DNA of 5,507 nt from Thiotrichales bacterium (GTDB taxonomy: Bacteria > Pseudomonadota > Gammaproteobacteria > Thiomicrospirales > Thiomicrospiraceae), in the NCBI GenBank assembly GCA_014763835.1, contig JACXUQ010000103.1:1-5507 (forward strand), in the 5' to 3' direction. Every line of letters starts with the position of its first letter. Position 1 is the stretch's first letter. Below, piece by piece: positions 1 through 5,193 of the stretch. The position numbers and the translations under genes are program-made. A model generated the notes under the pieces. It saw only the letters and a program-made list of their open reading frames with translations, was not told the DNA's origin and did not search any database.

Positions 1-476
1 GACAGTGCCTGCTGCATCAACACATCGATGGTGTCGTCGTTCAAAACATAGCCGTCTTCATCGATAATGCCATCCTGGCCATGCGTGGTGAAAGGGTCGA
101 GGGCCACATCGGTCATCACGCCCAGATTCGGGCAGGCCGCTTTGATGGCGCGTACCGCTCTTTGCGCCAGTCCGTCAGGATTATAGGCCTCTTCTGCATC
201 CAAAGATTTAGCCTCGTCCGGAGTCACCGGGAAGATCGCAATCATCGGAATCCCCAGTGCATAAACTTCTTGGGCTTCGGCGACCAAAAGGTCTATACTC
301 AAGCGCTCCACGCCCGGCATAGATTTGACCGGTTCGCGTTTGTTATGGCCTTCAATGACAAACATCGGCAGAATCAGGTTGTTGGCGGTGAGTACGTTTT
401 CGCGCATCAGGCGGCGCGAGAAGTCGTCTTTGCGCATACGGCGCATGCGGGTAATCGGAAATTGGCGATCAATCAT
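1..476 (-). CDS. hemB: Porphobilinogen synthase (delta-aminolevulinic acid dehydratase), N-terminal part, cut by the window edge
   Basis: This cytoplasmic enzyme condenses two 5-aminolevulinate molecules into porphobilinogen, an early step of heme and siroheme synthesis. Reading the minus strand from the ATG at 476-474 gives 158 open codons to the left edge; the family is usually about 330-340 residues, so a little under half is present. Recognisable blocks are an Arg-rich N-terminal arm (RMRRMRKDDFSRRLMREN, residues 10-27), MPGVERLSID (53-62), EAYNPDGLAQRA (96-107) and the metal-loop region TDVALDPFTTHGQDG (122-136). The loop has no cysteines, unlike the zinc-type DxCxC form of E. coli, so this should be the Mg-activated type known from Pseudomonas aeruginosa. 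The active-site lysines lie outside the window. The start is supported by a purine-rich AAGG about 10 bases upstream and by the expected N-terminal arm. The gene diverges from the hypothetical gene at 581. Family assignment is very secure. Confidence 0.96.
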   Translation of the reverse strand, partial: MIDRQFPITRMRRMRKDDFSRRLMRENVLTANNLILPMFVIEGHNKREPVKSMPGVERLSIDLLVAEAQEVYALGIPMIAIFPVTPDEAKSLDAEEAYNPDGLAQRAVRAIKAACPNLGVMTDVALDPFTTHGQDGIIDEDGYVLNDDTIDVLMQQAL

Positions 477-546
477 GGTAGAGAACCTTTATTACCTGGC
501 GCATCGTTGTTGGATTGACAGGATGCGGCGAAATCAAAACTTGGCT

Positions 547-562
547 TGAATGATACTATTCA
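547..562. promoter_or_regulatory. Inverted repeat and possible extended -10 element in the hemB / hypothetical-gene divergent region
   Basis: The 104-base gap between the two divergent starts holds the inverted repeat TGAAT-GATACT-ATTCA. It overlaps an extended -10-like string, TGATACTAT at 551-559, reading toward the gene at 581. Transcription from it would begin around 566 and leave a leader of about 15 bases. No good -35 hexamer lies 16-18 bases upstream. I could not find a clear promoter for hemB on the other strand. The repeat arms are only five bases, so an operator role is a guess. Confidence 0.25.
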
Positions 563-580
563 TACATTAAAAAGGAAAGG

Positions 581-1030
581 ATGCATAAGGTGGCGGAACA
601 GCTTGAATACGTGTTTTTTGACGAGGCGTTGGCGCAACGCTTTGCCGCGTTTTGTCAGCCGATGGTGACAGAGGTGACCTTGGTGACGGAGCAACTTCAT
701 CCCGAAGAAACTTCGTACTGCGTGCAGCTGCACGGCGATTTTGACGAGGCTTGCAGCGAACAGATTGAAGAGTTCTATGGCGAACTGTTTTTCGGCGAGC
801 AGGCCGCACAGATTGAAGGAAACGGTGCGGAAGGTGCGTTGGCTGATGCCTGTGGCGTACAAATTCAGCTTCAGTCGGGCGAGTTTACTACTGTGGCGAT
901 AGAGCCCGAGATAATGAACAAGATTCTTTCGGTTTTGACAGTTGACGAATTGCAGCGTTTTTTAAGCCAGGTGGCCGAAGATATCGAAAATCCGAAAGCC
1001 GGGCCGATCTGTTGCCGTGCGCCGCTTTGA
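581..1030 (+). CDS. Conserved-type acidic hypothetical protein, 149 residues
   Basis: I do not recognise a named family. The protein is strongly acidic: about 27 Asp/Glu against 6 Lys/Arg. It has no signal peptide and no membrane segment, so it should be a soluble cytoplasmic protein. It has six cysteines, two of them adjacent near the C terminus (ENPKAGPICCRAPL). An ENPxxGPxC-like ending is something I associate, from memory only, with short uncharacterised gammaproteobacterial proteins. The start is uncertain: the ATG at 581 follows AAAGGAAAGG directly, while a GTG at 590 would be nine bases from that purine block; the ATG is kept because the ribosome binding string AAGGA still sits about five bases upstream. 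The gene diverges from hemB and is followed by a 285-base gap without a clear terminator, so some read-through into soxC is possible. Codon use resembles moaA rather than soxCD. That it is a real gene is likely, since the reading frame is clean and has a good ribosome binding site. Confidence 0.8.
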   Translation: MHKVAEQLEYVFFDEALAQRFAAFCQPMVTEVTLVTEQLHPEETSYCVQLHGDFDEACSEQIEEFYGELFFGEQAAQIEGNGAEGALADACGVQIQLQSGEFTTVAIEPEIMNKILSVLTVDELQRFLSQVAEDIENPKAGPICCRAPL

Positions 1031-1095
1031 AAGCAATCAGGTAAGTTGGCGTTGATCGAAAAGCATGATTTTATAGCGCAACAAAGTTCTTTAGC

Positions 1096-1170
1096 GGCCA
1101 ATGTTTGCTTGAAGGCTCATAAAAAAATTATATAAGTGAATTCTAATTTTTGTTGGCCATTCGCTTGAAG
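1096..1170 (+). repeat. Imperfect direct repeat carrying both -35 boxes of the soxC promoter region
   Basis: GGCCA (1096-1100) followed six bases later by GCTTGAAG (1107-1114) recurs as GGCCA (1155-1159) followed three bases later by GCTTGAAG (1163-1170). Each copy ends in the same TTGAAG hexamer, and each is followed at promoter spacing by a TATAAT-like hexamer. The repeat may reflect a local promoter duplication or two sites for one regulator. It is short enough that chance cannot be excluded. Confidence 0.35.
1109..1136 (+). promoter_or_regulatory. Candidate distal sigma70 promoter of soxCD (P1)
   Basis: TTGAAG at 1109-1114 is followed by a 16-base spacer and TATAAG at 1131-1136, which matches the -10 consensus at five of six positions. 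Transcription would start near 1143, leaving a leader of about 170 bases before soxC. The -35 matches TTGACA at four of six positions. Its partner at 1165 has better spacing. Confidence 0.4.
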
Positions 1171-1193
1171 TATTTAGTTTTAAAACATATCAT
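1165..1193 (+). promoter_or_regulatory. Candidate proximal sigma70 promoter of soxCD (P2)
   Basis: TTGAAG at 1165-1170, a 17-base AT-rich spacer, and TATCAT at 1188-1193 (five of six matches to TATAAT). Transcription would start near 1200 and give a leader of about 115 bases. This is the best-spaced promoter in the gap. The leader then contains an imperfect 12-base tandem repeat (two CGTATTG cores at 1210 and 1222), a TTAGCTAA palindrome at 1240-1247, and the hairpin at 1279. Confidence 0.5.
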
Positions 1194-1278
1194 TACCCGT
1201 CAGCATTAACGTATTGGTGTCCGTATTGTGTGCACCATGTTAGCTAATAATAAATATTAAACTCTTGAATCTGGGGTG

Positions 1279-1295
1279 TTGTTGCTTGGCAACAA
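1279..1295 (+). promoter_or_regulatory. Perfect 7-bp hairpin in the soxC leader, just upstream of the ribosome binding site
   Basis: TTGTTGC (1279-1285), loop TTG, GCAACAA (1289-1295) form a perfect stem. It ends eight bases before the AAGGAG ribosome binding string at 1304-1309. There is no U tract, so it is not a terminator. It could protect the 5' part of the mRNA, position the ribosome, or, as DNA, be a regulator site. The structure is plain in the sequence; the role is inferred. Confidence 0.45.
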
Positions 1296-1315
1296 GATCA
1301 ATCAAGGAGCATTAA

Positions 1316-2677
1316 ATGACAGATCAAATCGTAGAAAAGGTTGCGGTTCAGACAGAAGAAAGCCGTAATCAAGGTCGTCGCGCCTTTCTAAAAGGTAGCG
1401 CGGCTGTAGCGGGGGGAGTCCTTTTCACTAAGGCTGCTTCTGCTGCCGAAGGTGCTGGTTATGACCCTAAGAAAGCCGTAGCGCCATATGCAGGTAAACA
1501 AGAACTTACAGAAGTACTGCAAGACGGTGCAGCTCGTAAGACACTAGGTTTCGGTGTTCGTAAATACCCATACGGTATGCCTTCTCCTTTTGAAAAAGAA
1601 GTTCAGCGTCGTACTCTTGAGTGGTTGACTCCAGATTCAATGGCGTCTATCACTATGACGCCACTTCAAAGCCTGCACGGTATCATCACGCCAAACGGTC
1701 TACACTTCGAGCGTTTCCACGGTGGTGTACCAACAATCAATCCTGATGAGCACCGTTTGGTTATTCACGGTTTGGTTGAGCGTCCATTGATTTTCACTAT
1801 GGACGACCTGAAGCGTTTCCCATCAGTTTCTCGTATCCACTTCGTAGAGTGTCCTGCTAACGGCGCGATGGAATGGAAAGGTGTTCAGTTGAACTCTGTT
1901 CAGTGGACTCACGGTATGATGTCTTGTGTGGAATACACTGGTGTACGTCTGTCTGACCTGTTGAAAGAAGCGGGTATCAAGCCAGAAGGTAAGTGGATTA
2001 TCCCTGAAGGTGCGGATGCCGCTGGTTTGACGCGTTCTATTCCAATCGACTTGGCAATGGACGACTGCTTCGTAGCTTACGCGCAGAACGGTGAAGCGTT
2101 GCGCCGTGAACAAGGTTACCCAATCCGTTTGGTTGTTCCAGGTTGTGAAGCGAACATGTGGGTTAAATACCTGCGTCGTATCCAGGTTCACGATGTACCT
2201 GCACAGCACCGTGAAGAAACCTCTAAGTACACTGAGTTGATGCCAGACGGCACTGCACAGCGTTTCTCTTGGTACATGGAGCCTAACTCTGTAATCACTT
2301 ACCCATCACCAGACTTCAAAATGCAAGGTCCTGGTAAGTACTATGTACGTGGTCTAGCATGGTCTGGCCGTGGCAAAGTTGCTCACGTTGACGTATCTTT
2401 CGACGGCGGTAAAAACTGGAAAGAAGCACACTTCACTTCTCCTGTTCTAGACAAGGCTTGGACACGTTTTGAAGTTGAGTGGGAATGGGATGGTTCAGAA
2501 GCGTTCTTGATGAGCCGTGTTACAGATGAAACTGGTTACGTTCAGCCGCCAATGCCGCAAATGCGTACTTTGGAAGGTACTAACAACGTTTACCACCGTA
2601 CAGCAATGGTTACATGGCGCGTGCATGCATGGGAAGACGGCAAAAACGGAGGCATGATTGAAAATGTTCAGTACTAA
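1316..2677 (+). CDS. soxC: Sulfane dehydrogenase molybdenum subunit SoxC (sulfite oxidase family)
   Basis: SoxC is the periplasmic molybdenum subunit of Sox(CD). It is expected to take six electrons from the sulfane sulfur bound to SoxY and pass them to SoxD. The 453-residue protein begins with a twin-arginine signal: GRRAFLKG at residues 20-27, a hydrophobic stretch, and likely cleavage after ASA at 41-43, consistent with export of a folded cofactor-containing protein. The sulfite-oxidase-type molybdopterin domain follows, with HFERFHGGVP (130-139), HFVECPANGAMEW (175-187) where Cys179 should ligate molybdenum, and YAQNGEALRREQGYP leading into RLVVPG. The C-terminal half from about residue 305 is the Mo-cofactor dimerisation domain (GLAWSGRGK, VDVSFDGGK, TDETGYVQP). 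Length fits SoxC. The start has AAGGAG six bases upstream. Arg codons are almost all CGT/CGC, as in highly expressed genes. The soxD ribosome binding site lies inside its last codons. A SorA-type sulfite dehydrogenase is the main alternative, but the ECPANGAMEW block and the SoxD partner favour SoxC. Confidence 0.94.
   Translation: MTDQIVEKVAVQTEESRNQGRRAFLKGSAAVAGGVLFTKAASAAEGAGYDPKKAVAPYAGKQELTEVLQDGAARKTLGFGVRKYPYGMPSPFEKEVQRRTLEWLTPDSMASITMTPLQSLHGIITPNGLHFERFHGGVPTINPDEHRLVIHGLVERPLIFTMDDLKRFPSVSRIHFVECPANGAMEWKGVQLNSVQWTHGMMSCVEYTGVRLSDLLKEAGIKPEGKWIIPEGADAAGLTRSIPIDLAMDDCFVAYAQNGEALRREQGYPIRLVVPGCEANMWVKYLRRIQVHDVPAQHREETSKYTELMPDGTAQRFSWYMEPNSVITYPSPDFKMQGPGKYYVRGLAWSGRGKVAHVDVSFDGGKNWKEAHFTSPVLDKAWTRFEVEWEWDGSEAFLMSRVTDETGYVQPPMPQMRTLEGTNNVYHRTAMVTWRVHAWEDGKNGGMIENVQY
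2648..2652 (+). promoter_or_regulatory. Ribosome binding site GGAGG of soxD, inside the end of soxC
   Basis: GGAGG sits five bases before a TTG (2658) and eleven bases before an ATG (2664), both in the soxD frame. The aligned spacing at soxC is also about five to six bases, and at moaD five to seven, so the TTG start fits local practice. The ATG remains a fair alternative because TTG starts are rare. Either start gives a valid signal peptide. Confidence 0.6.
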
Positions 2678-3728
2678 TAAAACATTGATTGCAGCTGCGG
2701 TTGCAACGCTATTTGCCGGTTCTGCAAGCGCGATGAGCGGTAGCTCTGACGGTGCATCTGGTGAAAAAATTAACGGTAAGTATGCCGCTAACTACGAAGA
2801 AATCATCCGCGCTGCAGATGGTAAATACCTAGATGCCAAAGTTATCGAAGCGATTTTGGGTAAAGATGCAACTTACGGCCGTGAAGGTCTGGAAGGTAAG
2901 TTGGATCCAGCTAACCCTTACTCTTTCGAAGTTGAAGATAGCATCGACGGTGGTAACCACGGTAACGCGCAATGTAAGATTCCTGCGGCTTTCGTAGAAG
3001 TACATGACAGCGCAAAAGCTAACTACTACAACGACAGCAAGTTCGTTGCCCGTGGTTTCGGTACGCCAATCGCTGAATCTGCATTGGCTAAGTGGAACAT
3101 CGTTGTTGACGGTGACGGTAAAGGTTTGCCAGATGCATCAGTCGGTATGACAGTTGAAGAAGGTGCAAAAATTTACGTTCAGTTCTGCGGTATGTGTCAC
3201 GGTGAATTCGGTGAAGGTGCCAAAGGTTACCTGCCATTGGCGGTTGACGAGAACCTGATTACGTCTGCATTCGACGATCCGGCTCCAATGAAAACCGTAG
3301 GTAACTACTGGCCATATGCGACGACTCTGTTCGACTACATCCGTCGTACTATGCCTTTCTGGACACCTAACGCTCCGTTCATCGGTGACAAGGGTTACAT
3401 GGGTATAGTTGGTTACATCCTACAATCTAACTATGTTAAGTTGGATGAGAACGGTACTGAGATTCAGGACGACGATTTCTTCAACTCTGAAATGTTGATG
3501 AAAGCCAACAAGTTCATGAAGAACCAAGGTAACTTCTTCTGTGACCACCGTCCAGTTATCCATAACGAGCGTTGCATGACTAACTGCCCAGATGCGCAGG
3601 TTGGTGATGGTAAAGGTGATATCCACCATTACAAACAAGCTCGTCGTCTGCCAGACGGAACTCCACAGTATAACGTTCCACAACGTATGCATGAAGATCC
3701 GCCAGGTGTAGGTCACTCTGGTATGTAA
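2658..3728 (+). CDS. soxD: Sulfane dehydrogenase cytochrome c subunit, SoxD-like, single heme site
   Basis: This should be the periplasmic electron-accepting partner of SoxC, passing electrons on to the respiratory chain. It is 356 residues from the TTG start, or 354 from the ATG at 2664. A Sec signal peptide covers residues 1-25, with likely cleavage after SASA. Residues about 26-133 form an extension I cannot assign, containing a lone Cys106. A SoxD-type cytochrome domain runs from about 134 to 262: FGTPIAESALAKW, then CGMCH at 177-181 as the only CXXCH, HGEFGEGAKGY, KTVGNYWPY, and RRTMPF with Met232 as likely axial ligand. The tail (263-356) has DDDFF, Cys295, a CMTNC pair at 306/310 and a polar end, but no second heme motif. 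Classical Paracoccus SoxD is diheme, so this is a monoheme form with different ends. It overlaps soxC by 20 bases, suggesting translational coupling, and shares its strong codon bias. A strong terminator follows. A SorB-like cytochrome is the alternative. Confidence 0.87.
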   Translation: MKMFSTNKTLIAAAVATLFAGSASAMSGSSDGASGEKINGKYAANYEEIIRAADGKYLDAKVIEAILGKDATYGREGLEGKLDPANPYSFEVEDSIDGGNHGNAQCKIPAAFVEVHDSAKANYYNDSKFVARGFGTPIAESALAKWNIVVDGDGKGLPDASVGMTVEEGAKIYVQFCGMCHGEFGEGAKGYLPLAVDENLITSAFDDPAPMKTVGNYWPYATTLFDYIRRTMPFWTPNAPFIGDKGYMGIVGYILQSNYVKLDENGTEIQDDDFFNSEMLMKANKFMKNQGNFFCDHRPVIHNERCMTNCPDAQVGDGKGDIHHYKQARRLPDGTPQYNVPQRMHEDPPGVGHSGM

Positions 3729-3757
3729 TCTCCGAATTACAAACTTGATCTAAAGAC

Positions 3758-3785
3758 AAAAAGCCCGCAATTTGCGGGCTTTTTT
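3758..3785 (+). terminator. Intrinsic terminator after soxCD
   Basis: A perfect 12-bp stem, AAAAAGCCCGCA (3758-3769) pairing with TGCGGGCTTTTT (3773-3784) around the three-base loop ATT, is followed by a run of T ending at 3785. It begins 29 bases after the soxD stop. The A tract on the left side means it could also act in the reverse direction, but no gene converges here. It separates soxCD transcription from the moa operon. Confidence 0.93.
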
Positions 3786-3831
3786 GTTTCCATAACATCA
3801 AAAATATCAATGGGATACTATAAAAGTATTA

Positions 3832-3861
3832 TTGAATTCTAATGTGCTTTTCGAGTAGAAT
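3832..3861 (+). promoter_or_regulatory. Candidate sigma70 promoter of the moaA-moaD-moaE operon
   Basis: TTGAAT at 3832-3837, an 18-base spacer and TAGAAT at 3856-3861 (five of six matches to TATAAT) lie in the gap after the soxCD terminator. Transcription would start near 3868 and give a leader of about 42 bases. That is too short for the long Moco-responsive element known upstream of E. coli moaA, and I see no such structure. A small ATACT / AGTAT inverted repeat at 3815-3829 lies just upstream of the -35 box. Confidence 0.45.
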
Positions 3862-3909
3862 GCGTTATTCCCGAGTGACTATAGCGTTGCTCCGAAAAGA
3901 GTTTTAAAG

Positions 3910-4911
3910 ATGAAAAAAGAACTGATAGATCCGTTTAACCGAAAAATCGAATATGTCCGCGTATCGGTTACCGACAAGTGCAATTACCGTTGCGGTTATT
4001 GCATGCCGGAACAGGGCGTGCATCCTGAAGGCATGCATACGGAATATCTGTCGTATGATGAGTTGGCACGCATAATTCAGGCGTTTGTGAATCTAGGGGT
4101 TTCCAAAATTCGTCTGACCGGTGGCGAGCCGCTGGTGCGCAAAAACCTGGCCGGATTTGTTGAGCAAATCAGTGCGTTTGAGGGGCTTGAAGAGATCGCC
4201 CTGTCGACCAATGCACATCATTTGGCGCGGGAAGCACAGGCCTTGAAAGAGGCGGGCCTGAACCGCGTCAATATCTCCATCGACTCGTTAAAGGCCGAAC
4301 GTTTCAATAAAATCACCCGTGGTGGTGATCTGGCCAAGGTGCTTGCCGGCGTGAATAAAGCGCTTGAGGTGGGTCTGAATCCGGTCAAGTTCAATATGGT
4401 GGTGATGCGTGGCACCAATGACGACGAAATCGAAGCGATGGTTGATTACGGACTGGAAAAAGGCGTGGAAGTGCGTTTTATCGAAACCATGCCGATCGGC
4501 CCGGCCGGTATCAGCATGATGGATCAACATTACGCCGCAGACAAAATTCTGGCACGGATCAAAAAGCATGTCGGTTCCGATTTAATTCCATCAACCGGGC
4601 GTACACACGACGGCCCGTCACGCAATTACACCATTGCAGGTACACAAACGCGCATCGGCGTGATTTCCGCCGTTTCACAGCATTTCTGCGAAAGCTGCAA
4701 CCGTGTGCGTCTGACCGCACGGGGTGTGCTGGCGTTGTGTCTGGGACAGGAAGACGCGGTGGATTTGCGTACCCCTTTGCGTCAAGGGATTTCGGATGTC
4801 GAACTGCAGCAGATGATTGTTCAGGCCATTGCCAAAAAACCGGAACGTCACTTCTTTAATGAAAACGTGCATAACATTGAATTTAGACAAATGGTTCAGT
4901 TGGGCGGTTAA
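3910..4911 (+). CDS. moaA: GTP 3',8-cyclase MoaA (radical SAM, molybdenum cofactor synthesis)
   Basis: MoaA catalyses the first step of molybdenum cofactor synthesis in the cytoplasm: radical-SAM rearrangement of GTP to 3',8-cyclo-7,8-dihydro-GTP, which MoaC turns into cyclic pyranopterin monophosphate. The 333-residue protein has the whole signature: the radical-SAM cluster Cys24, Cys28, Cys31 in CNYRCGYC; the SAM-binding LTGGEP with GGEP at 71-74; the second 4Fe-4S site Cys260, Cys263, Cys277 in FCESCNRVRLTARGVLALC; and the C-terminal Gly-Gly (QLGG). Arg17, Arg265 and Arg267 match the GTP-contacting arginines known in the Staphylococcus enzyme. Length is normal and no key residue is missing. 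The ATG at 3910 has only a weak AAGAG eight bases upstream, in keeping with modest expression. Codon use is more mixed than in soxCD. It is followed 27 bases later by moaD; moaC is not in the window and must lie elsewhere. Confidence 0.97.
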   Translation: MKKELIDPFNRKIEYVRVSVTDKCNYRCGYCMPEQGVHPEGMHTEYLSYDELARIIQAFVNLGVSKIRLTGGEPLVRKNLAGFVEQISAFEGLEEIALSTNAHHLAREAQALKEAGLNRVNISIDSLKAERFNKITRGGDLAKVLAGVNKALEVGLNPVKFNMVVMRGTNDDEIEAMVDYGLEKGVEVRFIETMPIGPAGISMMDQHYAADKILARIKKHVGSDLIPSTGRTHDGPSRNYTIAGTQTRIGVISAVSQHFCESCNRVRLTARGVLALCLGQEDAVDLRTPLRQGISDVELQQMIVQAIAKKPERHFFNENVHNIEFRQMVQLGG

Positions 4912-4938
4912 GAGCCGTTTGATAAGAAGGAAGCAAGT

Positions 4939-5187
4939 ATGTTGGACATTTTATATTTCGCGAGTTTTAGAGAAATGTTGGGTACGGCAAACGAACAGTT
5001 GCCTGCGACTTACCAGACGGTGAATTGCCTGATCAACGAGTTGGCGGCACGCGGCGACAGTTGGCGCCAGGCGTTGCTGGATAACCAGAATCTGCAGATT
5101 GCCGTGAACCACGATGTCGCAAGCCGCGATACCGCAATCAAGGCGGGTGACGAAATCGCCTTCTTTCCTCCGGTTACAGGCGGTTAA
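4939..5187 (+). CDS. moaD: Molybdopterin synthase sulfur-carrier subunit MoaD
   Basis: MoaD is the small ubiquitin-like sulfur carrier of molybdopterin synthase. Its C-terminal glycine is adenylated and thiocarboxylated by a MoeB-type enzyme, then delivers sulfur to the pterin bound by MoaE. The 82-residue protein has the usual length, the N-terminal MLDILYFASFREMLG strand-helix pattern, the late GDEIAFFPPVTGG block and the essential terminal Gly81-Gly82. AAGGA sits seven bases before the ATG. It lies 27 bases after moaA and six bases before moaE, so the three are surely co-transcribed. A MoeB homologue is not seen here. Confidence 0.96.
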   Translation: MLDILYFASFREMLGTANEQLPATYQTVNCLINELAARGDSWRQALLDNQNLQIAVNHDVASRDTAIKAGDEIAFFPPVTGG

Positions 5188-5193
5188 AGCTGA

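Noticed and set aside
81..518. Open frame of 145 codons on the plus strand over hemB
   Set aside because: It is antisense to clear hemB coding sequence, has no sensible ribosome binding site, and its product resembles no protein family.
515..520. Perfect TTGACA -35 hexamer upstream of the gene at 581
   Set aside because: The nearest -10-like string begins about 30 bases downstream; nothing suitable lies at 16-18 bases, so it is not called as a promoter.
560..862. Open frame of 100 codons on the minus strand over the hypothetical gene at 581
   Set aside because: The plus-strand frame has a strong ribosome binding site and a protein-like composition; the minus frame has neither.
1031..1135. 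Possible terminator after the hypothetical gene
   Set aside because: I found only short, imperfect pairings, such as GTTG with CAAC, and none directly followed by a T tract.
1823..2209. Open frame of 128 codons antisense to soxC
   Set aside because: It overlaps the conserved SoxC catalytic domain and is explained by the biased codon use of soxC.
3540..3590. Cysteine cluster in the SoxD tail as a possible second heme site
   Set aside because: The motif is CMTNC without a following His, so it is not CXXCH; a disulfide or structural role is more likely.
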